A stretch of DNA of 13,920 nt from JBGZEX01 sp041846495 (lineage in GTDB: Bacteria; Bacteroidota; Bacteroidia; Bacteroidales; Marinifilaceae). The stretch covers positions 1-13,920 of the forward strand of contig JBGZEX010000082.1 of assembly GCA_041846495.1 (NCBI GenBank). Reading direction: 5' to 3'. Below are positions 7,236-13,920 of the stretch, piece by piece. The notes beneath the pieces are model-generated. The model had not been told where the DNA came from. It saw nothing but the letters and a program-made list of their open reading frames with translations, and did not search any database. Each line of letters opens with the position of its first letter. Position 1 is the stretch's first letter. Position numbers and translations under genes: made by a program.

Positions 7236-7772
7236 ATGTTCATAGCCCGGGAAAAAAAGAGGACCAATATTGCGGAATACATTCTTTATATGTGGCATAT
7301 AGAGGATGTTATGCGGGGTTTCGGCTTGGATATCCGAAAAGTGGCCGATTGGGTGAATACAATGGGTCTCGAACCGGATAAGGCCGCCGAAATGACGGAA
7401 TGGTACGACAATATCATCGAATTGATGAAGCACGACGGAGTAACGGAAAAAGGCCATATCCGTCCTATAGTCAACGAGATGGCGGAATTGAACGAACTCC
7501 ATCTCTACCTTTTGTATGAAAAAAAGGATCCGGATTATATGCATGCGGCTGCGGCCGTTGCCGAGGATTTGGCTGTTCTGCGCACCAAGTCGGGAGATGT
7601 TGCCGGAGTCTCCGATGTGGAATTGGCTTTCAATGCTTTATACGGCAAACTCCTGTTGAGAATGCAGCATAAGGAGATATCCGGAAGTACGGATTCCGCA
7701 ATGAATCGGATTAGTGCGATGCTTGCCCGGTTGGCGAGGGCTTACGAGACAATGGAAAAGGAAGAAAAATAG
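7236..7772 (+). CDS. DUF4924 family protein, function unknown
   Basis: A 178-residue, mainly helical soluble protein without signal peptide or membrane segment. The N-terminus MFIAREKKRTNIAEYILYMW, the following EWYDNIIELMKHDGVTEKGHI region and LHLYLLY match my memory of the DUF4924 family, which is found in Bacteroidales directly downstream of pth and an S4-domain gene. A second conserved-looking block is ALYGKLLLRMQHKEIS (~134-149). The ATG is 29 nt after the preceding stop; the next gene starts 4 nt after its own stop. The conserved position suggests a link to translation or ribosome rescue, but no catalytic motif is visible and this is inference only. Confidence 0.85.
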   Translation: MFIAREKKRTNIAEYILYMWHIEDVMRGFGLDIRKVADWVNTMGLEPDKAAEMTEWYDNIIELMKHDGVTEKGHIRPIVNEMAELNELHLYLLYEKKDPDYMHAAAAVAEDLAVLRTKSGDVAGVSDVELAFNALYGKLLLRMQHKEISGSTDSAMNRISAMLARLARAYETMEKEEK

Positions 7773-7776
7773 AATT

Positions 7777-8817
7777 ATGATGAAGAAGAATTTAGTCGCT
7801 TTAATACTTGTATTGACATCCGCTCTTTCTTATGGGACCATATTGGAGAAGAAATATCATAAGGTTTTTAAATCCGAAAGAATAAAGCATTTGTTGATAG
7901 AGAACAGATACGGTAACGTAGAAATCCGGCAAACAAACGGGCGGGAAATAGAGATATCTGCGAATATAGTGGTCACCGCTAAAAAACACGATAGGGCGCA
8001 GGCGCTTTTGGATGTCGTGGATATAAAGGATTCGCTGGGTGGAGATAGATTGGTCGTAAGGTCTGAATTTGCAAAAAACGTTCTTCTGAGAAAGAAAATA
8101 TGGAGTAACGATTTAATCGTATCCTATGTGGTCAAAGTGCCCAAGAACATTGTTTTGACGATTATTAACTCCCGGGGAGACGTATTGTTGGATAGTTTTG
8201 TGGGAGATATGAATGTATTGTTGAAAGACGGGAATTTCAGAGCGACTTCCGTTTCCGGTGGGCTGTTATATGTGGATCAGGCCGGAGGATATTTCAATGC
8301 GGGAGATTTGGAGACGGTGTCGCTGCATCTTAAAAGGGTGACTATGGTGGGTGGTTATATAGACGAAGGAGAGATTGCATTTACGGACAGCAATATATCC
8401 GTACAGGAAATGTTGCGCTTGAAGTTCAATACATACGGAGGTATGCTTAAAGTCGCCCGTCTTGCAAATGTTACCGGAGAGTCGGATCAGACCAAGGTCG
8501 AAATCGGCGAATTGACTTCTTCGTTGAATTTGAAAACCCGTTACGGTAGAGTGAATATACTGAAAATCGACGGAAGTTTTACATCTTTGTCTATGGATTC
8601 GAAGCATTCGGATATAAGTTTGAATTTTGAAGCTCCGGCTTCCTATTCCATAGAGATGACACATAACGAAGCCTTGATGGTGGATATTCCCGAGGGTATG
8701 GTCTTTTCTCCTTTGAAAACGGAGAATCCCCGTTTGAAATCGGGTAAGGCTCAGGTAGGTAACGGGCGTTCCAAGGTAAATCTCGATTTGCGGGGAGGGA
8801 TGCTGAGTATAAAGTAA
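7777..8817 (+). CDS. Exported DUF4097-like beta-repeat protein
   Basis: A 346-residue protein with a signal peptide (MMKKNLVALILVLTSALSYG, cleavage near residue 20; no lipobox), so periplasmic or surface-exposed. The mature part is made of short beta-strand repeats of the pattern polar-G-hydrophobic: ENRYGNVEI, NSRGDVLLDSF, KFNTYGGMLKV, KTRYGRVNILKI, DSKHSDISLNF. This is the signature of DUF4097-like proteins, which form right-handed or rolled beta-helices. In Bacteroidota such proteins are common, often beside anti-sigma or envelope genes; their function is unknown. The start is chosen at ATG 7777, which begins the signal peptide 4 nt after the DUF4924 stop; a second ATG follows at 7780. An upstream in-frame start inside DUF4924 would spoil the signal peptide. 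Confidence 0.75.
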   Translation: MMKKNLVALILVLTSALSYGTILEKKYHKVFKSERIKHLLIENRYGNVEIRQTNGREIEISANIVVTAKKHDRAQALLDVVDIKDSLGGDRLVVRSEFAKNVLLRKKIWSNDLIVSYVVKVPKNIVLTIINSRGDVLLDSFVGDMNVLLKDGNFRATSVSGGLLYVDQAGGYFNAGDLETVSLHLKRVTMVGGYIDEGEIAFTDSNISVQEMLRLKFNTYGGMLKVARLANVTGESDQTKVEIGELTSSLNLKTRYGRVNILKIDGSFTSLSMDSKHSDISLNFEAPASYSIEMTHNEALMVDIPEGMVFSPLKTENPRLKSGKAQVGNGRSKVNLDLRGGMLSIK

Positions 8818-8862
8818 AGGAGAATTTTACGATATAAATTTTTAACCCAATAATTCAGGATT

Positions 8863-9363
8863 ATGAATACCGTTAAACTTAAAGATCGGATAACGATTAA
8901 TTTGAAAGGAGAAATGCCTCGATTGAATACCGTGGCTAAAGATTTTTCGTTGGTGAAATCCGATTTGTCGGATGTTGCACTCAGCGAATTTAAAGGGAAA
9001 AAAGTCGTATTGAATGTTTTTCCCAGTCTCGATACCGAGGTATGTGCCGCCAGTGTGCGTCGTTTCAATCAGCTTGCCGCCGGCAAGGAGAATGTAGCGG
9101 TTTTGGCCGTATCCATGGATTTGCCTTTTGCCATGGGGCGTTTTTGTACTGTCGAAGGGATAAATAATGTGATTCCGGTTTCGGGTTTCCGTTCCGGATT
9201 CGGCTTCGATTACGGGGTGGAAATGGCGGACGGCCCTTTGGCCGGTTTATATGCGCGTTCCGTATTCGTTATCGATGAGAAAGGAAAGGTGATATATGTG
9301 CAATTGGTTCCGGAAATAACCCGGGAACCCGATTACGAGGCGGCTTTGGCGGCCCTGGAATAA
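8863..9363 (+). CDS. tpx: Thiol peroxidase (Tpx, atypical 2-Cys peroxiredoxin)
   Basis: Reduces hydrogen peroxide and alkyl hydroperoxides with electrons from thioredoxin; cytoplasmic in Bacteroidota. The peroxidatic Cys61 lies in FPSLDTEVCAASV with Thr58 three residues before it. The resolving Cys95 lies in PFAMGRFC, at the usual Tpx spacing of 34. Other family marks are LSDFKGKK-like LSEFKGKKVVLNVFPS (40-55), DGPLAGLYARSVFV (123-136) with the conserved Arg132, and VPEITREPDYEAAL near the end. The length of 166 aa is standard. Start at ATG 8863, with a weak AGGA 5 nt upstream. It lies 45 nt after the DUF4097-like gene; I could not identify a convincing separate promoter in that gap. Confidence 0.97.
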   Translation: MNTVKLKDRITINLKGEMPRLNTVAKDFSLVKSDLSDVALSEFKGKKVVLNVFPSLDTEVCAASVRRFNQLAAGKENVAVLAVSMDLPFAMGRFCTVEGINNVIPVSGFRSGFGFDYGVEMADGPLAGLYARSVFVIDEKGKVIYVQLVPEITREPDYEAALAALE

Positions 9364-9407
9364 GAAATTCGACTTCCGCTCCGTGTAACCTTTTAGATAA
9401 AATCTTT

Positions 9408-9846
9408 ATGGAATCTTGGTTATGAGCATTCTTGTGCTGGCGGTATATGCTTGTAAAAATAAGGAGGACGAAGTTTCGTTGCCGGTTTACGAAGATACCA
9501 TAAAACTTTCAACTTATCTCATTAGCGTAGACGGCGGTGGCGGAGAAGTTTATGTTACGGCAGAATCAGGTGGGTGGTCGATGAGAAAGAGCCCTTTATG
9601 CTCGATGACAGGGAAGTTAAAAAAGATACTCTGATTGCAAATAGAGTTGCCCGGAAACTTTTCGCCAATGGAGTTGTTATGGCAATCTCCGGGATAACGG
9701 GGGATTGGTTCGATATCAAAATCGAACCGAAAAGAATTTCGGTGAACTTATCGAAAAATACATCGGGAAAAGAACGGAAATTTTATTTCTGGATAACAGA
9801 CCTTCGAAATTGCAGATGCAAGATCGCTATAAAACAGAGTAGGTAA
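9408..9846 (+). pseudogene. Frameshifted BACON-like lipoprotein gene
   Basis: The frame starting at ATG 9422 encodes MSILVLAVYACKNKEDE, a degraded lipoprotein signal with Cys at the expected lipidation site, then a beta-rich stretch ending GGGGEVYVTAESGGW. The continuation is in another frame from 9577: VDEKEPFMLDD ... AISGITGDWFDIKIEP ... SVNLSKNTSGKERKFYFW ... IAIKQSR, stop at 9846. Joined, the two give about 141 residues with the BACON-like pattern (GDWF, N-S-G-x-x-R, final I-x-I-K-Q). One missing G in the GGTGGGTGG run (9569-9577) explains the break. A second lesion may lie at the start: ATG 9408 is out of frame and one base short of joining 9422, and the remaining signal has no basic residue. 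The ~130 nt after it, up to the convergent gene end at 9978, show no gene or clear terminator. Confidence 0.7.
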
Positions 9847-9977
9847 ATCGCTTTTCCGCTATGTTCTCGGGAAAACCTTCGGTATACGGAACTACCGTAC
9901 TTCAAGGTCTTTGGTAAAACCTACCGGTATCCGGATGCATCATACAGGAATTCGCGATGAATTTGCACCGGTAAGAT

Positions 9978-10670
9978 TTATCGACGGCTCTTAATAGCGG
10001 CTACGGCCAGGATAACGCCCAATACGATGCCCAGGAGGGCTGCGAAAAGTATTCTGAAGGTTTCCGGAAGCAGGAATGTAATCGTGTGTGCGGGGAGCCA
10101 GAAAAAAGGAATGGTTTTTTTAAAGACGAAATTCCATTGAACGTCCCAGTTCAATGCCTTTAAAGAAGCGCCCATATCGATGGGACGGAAAAACTTCCGG
10201 AGGCTGCCCTCGTTTTTTATGATATGGGCATCCGTTATTTTGTGAATTGTCATGAATACGGGAGCAAATACGGTGTTCATCGCAAGGGATATGGAAAAGG
10301 CCACCCCGATTTTTTTCAGACTCACAGGGCCTTGCATGGCGGAAGATGCGCCTTGTATCCCTATGCTTTCCAAAAATGCGGGCGTACCTTTCGAAAAAAT
10401 AATCATCGCTCCGTATATCCCCATTCCGAGTAGCCCCCATACGAAGGCTCGGGGAATATATCCGAAACCTTTTTCCGTATAAACGCCTTTTCCGATACGC
10501 AAGCCGATGACTTCGCCCAGAGTGGCGAGAAGAGCGAATTTAAAAAAACTCATGATAAGTCCGTGAGAGGAATTGAATGCGTTGTAAGTGCGGTAAACCG
10601 CGGGACTGATGAAAAACGGCAGGAAGAAGAGAATAAGGATGAAGAGGAAGATGATATCGCGTGTTTTCAT
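9978..10670 (-). CDS. Mpv17/PMP22-like integral membrane protein
   Basis: A 230-residue protein with about six hydrophobic segments (approx. 5-25, 40-57, 74-93, 121-140, 183-202, 205-226). The C-terminal part, NWDVQWNFVFKKTIPFFW (174-191), then PAHTITFLLPETFRILFAAL (193-212), resembles the Mpv17/PMP22 signature: W, then P with a hydrophobic run, then F-x-x-P-x-x-x-R. In eukaryotes those proteins form channels in organelle membranes; bacterial members have no established role. The start is ATG 10670, which begins a charged, then hydrophobic, N-terminus (MKTRDIIFLFILIL). It lies 7 nt after the stop codon of a 51-residue membrane protein, so the two are probably co-transcribed. Family assignment is by remembered pattern and needs a profile search. 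Confidence 0.6.
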   Translation of the reverse strand: MKTRDIIFLFILILFFLPFFISPAVYRTYNAFNSSHGLIMSFFKFALLATLGEVIGLRIGKGVYTEKGFGYIPRAFVWGLLGMGIYGAMIIFSKGTPAFLESIGIQGASSAMQGPVSLKKIGVAFSISLAMNTVFAPVFMTIHKITDAHIIKNEGSLRKFFRPIDMGASLKALNWDVQWNFVFKKTIPFFWLPAHTITFLLPETFRILFAALLGIVLGVILAVAAIKSRR

Positions 10671-10677
10671 AAAAGAG

Positions 10678-10833
10678 TTAGGGTTTTACGGTGTCGGTTA
10701 TATGGAAAAAAGAAGCGCATCCTCTTCTGATGCCTTTGCCGACCCGTTCGCCGGAAAAGATAATGAGGAGGAGCAACAGGATGAGAATTCCTATCATGTA
10801 TTTTTCCCGTTTGCTGAATTTTCTCGTTTTCAT
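10678..10833 (-). CDS. Small single-span membrane protein, 51 aa, unrecognised
   Basis: An intact small frame from ATG 10833 to TAA at 10678-10680. The protein has a strongly basic N-terminus (MKTRKFSKREKYM), one hydrophobic helix (IGILILLLLLIIFSG, ~14-28) and a basic-to-polar tail (ERVGKGIRRGCASFFHITD and onward). By the positive-inside rule both flanks are basic, so topology is unclear. It ends 7 nt before the Mpv17-like gene, on the same strand, and begins just after a hairpin that ends the upstream unit. No known family is recognised. Support comes from a plausible ATG, tight operon spacing and membrane-protein composition; homologues would settle it. Confidence 0.6.
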   Translation of the reverse strand: MKTRKFSKREKYMIGILILLLLLIIFSGERVGKGIRRGCASFFHITDTVKP

Positions 10834-10837
10834 TTTA

Positions 10838-10872
10838 TAAATAAAGAGGAGGCCGCATTTGAAACGGCCTCC
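10838..10872 (-). terminator. Hairpin terminator downstream of the acyl-CoA synthetase gene
   Basis: GGAGGCCG (10848-10855) and CGGCCTCC (10865-10872) form a perfect 8-bp GC-rich stem with a 9-nt loop, 7 nt past the synthetase stop codon. On the minus strand it is followed by TCTTTATTTAT, an interrupted T tract, so termination may be partial. The small membrane-protein gene begins only about 15 nt beyond the stem, and I see no separate promoter for it, so some read-through seems likely. Confidence 0.7.
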
Positions 10873-10879
10873 GTAAAGA

Positions 10880-12937
10880 TTATTTTTCGATTCTGATGCG
10901 GGCGTCTACCGCCACTACGTCCCGGGCATTTCCCAATAGGGGATTGATGTCCATTTCGAAAATTTCCGGGGCCGCTTTTACCAAAAGCGATATCCGGCAG
11001 ACGGCTTCCGCAAAACGTTCTTCGTTTACGGCTTCCTGTCCCCTTATGCCCTTGATGATTTTATAAGATTTCAAGGAGCGTATCATGGAAAGGGCTTCCT
11101 TGGGCGATAGGGGGGCTAATCCGGCTTTGATGTCTTTGAGCACTTCGATGAAAATGCCGCCGAGCCCGCAAAGCACCATATGTCCGAATTTGTCTTCGCG
11201 TTTGGAACCTATGAATATCTCCGTACCCTTGAGTTGTTGTGCCAGCATAACCGCATAGGTGTCTTTTATCTCGATCATTCTCCGAAACTCTCTTCTGACA
11301 CTGTCTTCCTCCGTTATATTGAGGACGACTCCTCCCACATCGGATTTATGTACGGGACCTACGACCTTCATGACGATGGGGAATCCTATTTTGCGGGCGA
11401 TGTCGACGGCTTCTTCTTCGGAGGAAGCTACGCCTTCCATAGCCCGGGATATGCCTGCCGCATCTAAGAGTTCGTGAATGGCTTCCGGATCGAGATATCC
11501 GTTTTCCGCCTTGTCGATAACCTTGCGGATACGGGTTTTGTCGATTTTAAAATCCTCGCAATCCGCATCTTCCGGAGCCGGAGTGGCGTATACTTTTGCG
11601 ATGGCCTCTCCCAAAATGACTTCGTCCGGGAAATAAGCATGTCCTTCGGCGACGAATCGGTCCACCTCGTCTTTCACCGTAATATAGGAGGGGAATACGG
11701 GGAATAAGGGTTTTTTACAGGTCTTGAGTTTTTCGTGTATCACATCGTAGGCTTCGTAAACGTCCGTTAATCCGGGACTTCCGAAAATCACCGCCATGCC
11801 GTCGATTTCCCGGAAATCGTTTTCGCATGCATCGATTATGAGGCCCAAATGTTCGGCCGTTCCGGTGGCGAGGAAGTCGATGGGATTGCCTACGGAAGAG
11901 CCGGGGAAGAGCTGTTCGAGCAGAGTTTTCGCTTTGGGGCCTTCTATATGGGGAACTTCCATTCCGTTATCGGATAAGGCATCCGTCAGCATTACGGCCG
12001 GTCCGCCCGCATGGGTGACGACTGCGATGTTCTTCCCCTTCAATTCGGGATAGGTGAATATGCCGGCTACGGTAGCCAATTCGTCCCTGCCGTTACAGCG
12101 TACGATGCCGGCTTTGCGGAACAGGGCCTCTACGGCCACGTCCGGACTTGCAAGAGCTCCCGTATGCGATGAAGCCGCTCTGCTTCCCGCTGCGGAGCCT
12201 CCCGATTTCACGGCGGCTATCCTGCATCCTTTCCGGATGAGGGAAGAGGCGTGTTTTAAAAGTTTTTCGGGTTTATCGATGCTTTCCACATACAATAGTT
12301 TTATACGGGAAGAAGTGGCGGGATCGAAGTTTTCGTCCATATACTCCAAGATTTCCTCCACTCCTAATTGTGCGGAATTGCCGACGGAGAATACGGAGGA
12401 GAATTTCACTCCTTTGCGGATGCCGGCGTCCATGATGAATACCGCCGTAGCTCCGGATCCGGAGATGAGATCCGCACCCATGGGGTCCAATGTGGGGATG
12501 GGGCGGGTGAATACGCCGTTGTAGTGGGTGGTGAGCACTCCTATGCAATTGGGCCCGATAAGGGCTCCGTTTACGGAGTTTACGGTTTCTACTATTTGGG
12601 CTTCCAATGCAGCTCCTTCCCGGGATTCCTCGCTGAAACCTGCGGATAAGATGATGAATGCCTTGGTTTGTTTTTCCTTAGCGAGTACTTCCACTGCCTG
12701 AGGGCAGTATTTGGCGGCAATGGCCAGTATGGCGCATTCCACTTCGGGAAGTTCTTTTACGTCGTGAAACGCTTTTATGCCCTGTACGGAATCGGCTTTG
12801 GGGTTTACTACATACAAAGGGCCTTGGAAGGCTCCGTCGATAAGATTTTTCAATACGCGCCCTCCCGGTTTGTGGATGTCGTCGGAACCTCCGATGACTG
12901 CGACGCTGCGGGGATTAATCAGTTGTCTGTTGACCAT
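10880..12937 (-). CDS. ADP-forming acyl-CoA (acetate--CoA) ligase, fused alpha-beta subunit form
   Basis: Interconverts acyl-CoA + ADP + phosphate and acid + CoA + ATP, conserving energy by substrate-level phosphorylation in fermentation (family knowledge). Domain order: CoA-binding Rossmann domain (~1-130, SVAVIGGSDDIHKPGG and LIGPNCIGV), succinyl-CoA ligase-like domains (~150-450) with phospho-histidine His258 in SSHTGALAS, then an ATP-grasp domain (~475-685) with the second conserved His530 in GPVHKSDVGGVVLN, CGLGGIFIEVLKD (590-602) and EMDINPLL (661-668). The length of 685 aa fits the single-chain form, and both key histidines are present, so it should be active. Acetate is the default substrate, but related enzymes use propionate, branched-chain or aryl acids. 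ATG 12937 begins 5 nt after the fbp stop, so the two share an operon. Confidence 0.93.
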   Translation of the reverse strand: MVNRQLINPRSVAVIGGSDDIHKPGGRVLKNLIDGAFQGPLYVVNPKADSVQGIKAFHDVKELPEVECAILAIAAKYCPQAVEVLAKEKQTKAFIILSAGFSEESREGAALEAQIVETVNSVNGALIGPNCIGVLTTHYNGVFTRPIPTLDPMGADLISGSGATAVFIMDAGIRKGVKFSSVFSVGNSAQLGVEEILEYMDENFDPATSSRIKLLYVESIDKPEKLLKHASSLIRKGCRIAAVKSGGSAAGSRAASSHTGALASPDVAVEALFRKAGIVRCNGRDELATVAGIFTYPELKGKNIAVVTHAGGPAVMLTDALSDNGMEVPHIEGPKAKTLLEQLFPGSSVGNPIDFLATGTAEHLGLIIDACENDFREIDGMAVIFGSPGLTDVYEAYDVIHEKLKTCKKPLFPVFPSYITVKDEVDRFVAEGHAYFPDEVILGEAIAKVYATPAPEDADCEDFKIDKTRIRKVIDKAENGYLDPEAIHELLDAAGISRAMEGVASSEEEAVDIARKIGFPIVMKVVGPVHKSDVGGVVLNITEEDSVRREFRRMIEIKDTYAVMLAQQLKGTEIFIGSKREDKFGHMVLCGLGGIFIEVLKDIKAGLAPLSPKEALSMIRSLKSYKIIKGIRGQEAVNEERFAEAVCRISLLVKAAPEIFEMDINPLLGNARDVVAVDARIRIEK

Positions 12938-12942
12938 ATTAT

Positions 12943-13920
12943 TTATACTTTGTTGAAAAAATCCAGAAAATCGGATATTTTATTGATAAGCTCTTTGGAA
13001 CCCGTGTAGAAAGGTACTCTTTCGTGGATGCTTTTAGGCTCTATATCCAATATGCGTTCTTTTCCGTTCGTAGCTATGCCTCCGGACTGTTCCGAAATAA
13101 AGGCGATGGGATTGCATTCGTACAGAAGACGCAGTTTTCCGTTTGCATGCGTACTGGTTTGGGGGTATATGAAAATGCCTCCTTTCAGCATGTTGCGATG
13201 GAAGTCCGCCACCAAAGAACCTATATATCGGGAAGAAAAAGGACGGGATGTGGATTTGTCGTCTTCCTGGCAATATTTTATAAACTTCTTTACTCCCGTA
13301 GGGAACTTTTCGTAATTCCCTTCGTTGATAGAGTAGATTTTTCCGTTTTGCGGGGTTTTTATATCCGGATGGGATAAGCAGAATTCACCTATGGACGGGT
13401 CTAAGGTGAAGCCGTTTACTCCGTTGCCGCTCGTGTATACCATCATGGTGGAAGAGCCGTATATGATGTATCCGGCTGCAAGTTGTTTATTGCCCGGCTG
13501 CAGGAAATCGGCGGTGGAAACTTCCGTACCTATGGGTGTCGTGCGGTGATAGATGGAGAATATCGTTCCTACCGAAACGTTTACGTCTATGTTGGAAGAG
13601 CCGTCCAAAGGGTCCATGCAGAAAATATATTTCCCTTCTTTGCACATTTCGTCTTCGAAAATGATGATGTCCTGATTTTCTTCGGAAGCTATGCCGCAGC
13701 ATTCGCCGCTTGCCCGTAATTCGTATATGAAGGTGTTGTTGGCGAATACGTCCAATTTCTGCTGGTCTTCGCCTTGTACGTTTTCCGTTCCGGCTTTGCC
13801 CAATATGTCGACAAGTCCGGCTTTGTTGACTTCCCGATGCACTTTTTTTGCGGCGATACCGATGTGGTGAAGGATACGGGAAAAATCTCCGGTCGCTCCC
13901 GGGATTTTCTGTTGCTGTTC
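12943..13920 (-). CDS. fbp: Fructose-1,6-bisphosphatase class I (N-terminus outside window)
   Basis: Hydrolyses fructose 1,6-bisphosphate to fructose 6-phosphate in gluconeogenesis. The frame stays open to the right edge, and the extra residues there (ATGDFSRILHHIGIAAKKVH) match the class I N-terminal region, so the gene continues beyond the window and the GTG at 13840-13842 is not the start. About 325 codons are present. Seen from the edge inward: KAGLVDILGKAG, the metal-site SEENQD, MDPLDGSSNIDVNVSVGTIF with the conserved Asp-Pro-Leu-Asp-Gly, INEGN, SSRYIGSLVADFHRNMLKGG and KLRLLYECNPIAFISEQSGG, with the metal-ligand Glu in YECNP. All look intact. Stop at 12943-12945, 5 nt before the ADP-forming synthetase gene. 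Promoter and regulation lie outside the window. Confidence 0.96.
   Translation of the reverse strand, partial: EQQQKIPGATGDFSRILHHIGIAAKKVHREVNKAGLVDILGKAGTENVQGEDQQKLDVFANNTFIYELRASGECCGIASEENQDIIIFEDEMCKEGKYIFCMDPLDGSSNIDVNVSVGTIFSIYHRTTPIGTEVSTADFLQPGNKQLAAGYIIYGSSTMMVYTSGNGVNGFTLDPSIGEFCLSHPDIKTPQNGKIYSINEGNYEKFPTGVKKFIKYCQEDDKSTSRPFSSRYIGSLVADFHRNMLKGGIFIYPQTSTHANGKLRLLYECNPIAFISEQSGGIATNGKERILDIEPKSIHERVPFYTGSKELINKISDFLDFFNKV

Noticed and set aside
7714..7776. An upstream start for the DUF4097-like gene inside DUF4924.
   Set aside because: It would overlap the preceding gene and place basic residues before the signal peptide; ATG 7777 begins the signal directly.
8818..8862. TAAATTTT at 8835-8842 as a separate tpx promoter.
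   Set aside because: It has one mismatch and no TTG-like box about 20 nt upstream; the gap is too AT-rich to call it.
9566..9582. Programmed -1 frameshifting in the BACON-like lipoprotein gene.
   Set aside because: No slippery heptamer of the X XXY YYZ type and no clear downstream stem-loop is seen, and such a mechanism is not expected in this family; a lost G is simpler.
9847..9977. Short inverted repeats (TACGG/CCGTA at 9885-9899, AATTC/GAATT near 9951-9965) as terminators between the convergent genes.
   Set aside because: Stems are only 5 bp and no T run follows on either strand.
10880..13842. Many long open frames on the + strand opposite the acyl-CoA synthetase and fbp genes (e.g. 12054-12524).
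   Set aside because: They are antisense to genes with clear catalytic motifs, are rich in Arg/Ser/Pro from complementary codons, and show no family motif or promoter.
13840..13842. GTG as the true start of fbp.
   Set aside because: The upstream codons up to the window edge are open and encode the conserved class I N-terminal region, so the gene starts outside the window.
1..13920. Mobile elements, CRISPR arrays, toxin-antitoxin or phage-defence genes as a cause of the gene decay.
   Set aside because: No transposase, terminal inverted repeats, regular spaced repeats, integrase or defence-type domain was found in any frame; all intact genes are housekeeping or membrane proteins.

Overview
The window looks like a chromosomal segment of a Bacteroidota bacterium, most likely of the order Bacteroidales. 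Three things point there: promoters of the TTTG / TAnnTTTG type, a SusC-like outer-membrane family and a BACON-like lipoprotein, and the gene run rplY - pth - S4-domain protein - DUF4924, with an exclusively Bacteroidales-type DUF4924 protein. Base composition is moderate (roughly mid-40s % GC by eye), a little higher in the ADP-forming acyl-CoA synthetase gene. I cannot name a genus.

Layout. 1-124: the 3' part of a 5S rRNA and its intrinsic terminator, i.e. the end of an rRNA operon. 187-2253 (+): a KefB-like CPA2 cation:proton antiporter with a C-terminal cytoplasmic domain and a TTG start. 2248-3810 (-): NAD+ synthetase nadE, convergent with and overlapping the antiporter by 6 bp; its glutaminase domain has lost the catalytic cysteine. 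3935-4105 (-): a 56-residue 2[4Fe-4S] ferredoxin with its own promoter and terminator. 4410-5458 (+): the remains of a TonB-dependent-receptor-like outer-membrane gene that has lost most of its middle and its reading frame. 5522-9363 (+): a housekeeping run starting at a clear promoter: rplY, pth, hslR-like, DUF4924, a DUF4097-like exported beta-repeat protein and thiol peroxidase tpx. 9408-9846 (+): a frameshifted BACON-like lipoprotein gene. 9978-10833 (-): a 51-residue one-helix membrane protein followed by an Mpv17/PMP22-like membrane protein. 10838-10872: a hairpin that probably ends the next unit. 10880-13920 (-): class I fructose-1,6-bisphosphatase (5' end outside the window) followed after 5 nt by a fused ADP-forming acyl-CoA synthetase.

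How the genes fit together. Most of the window is core metabolism and translation: ribosome assembly and rescue (L25, peptidyl-tRNA hydrolase, Hsp15-like), peroxide defence (Tpx), NAD synthesis, electron carriage (ferredoxin), ion homeostasis (antiporter), and a gluconeogenesis / acyl-CoA energy pair (Fbp + ADP-forming synthetase). The two envelope genes set between these blocks are both broken, so this looks like a core segment in which surface genes are decaying.

I see no CRISPR array, phage, insertion sequence, toxin-antitoxin pair or defence system. The points most worth checking are the glutaminase-dead NadE, the two decayed surface genes, and the unrecognised small membrane protein paired with the Mpv17-like protein.
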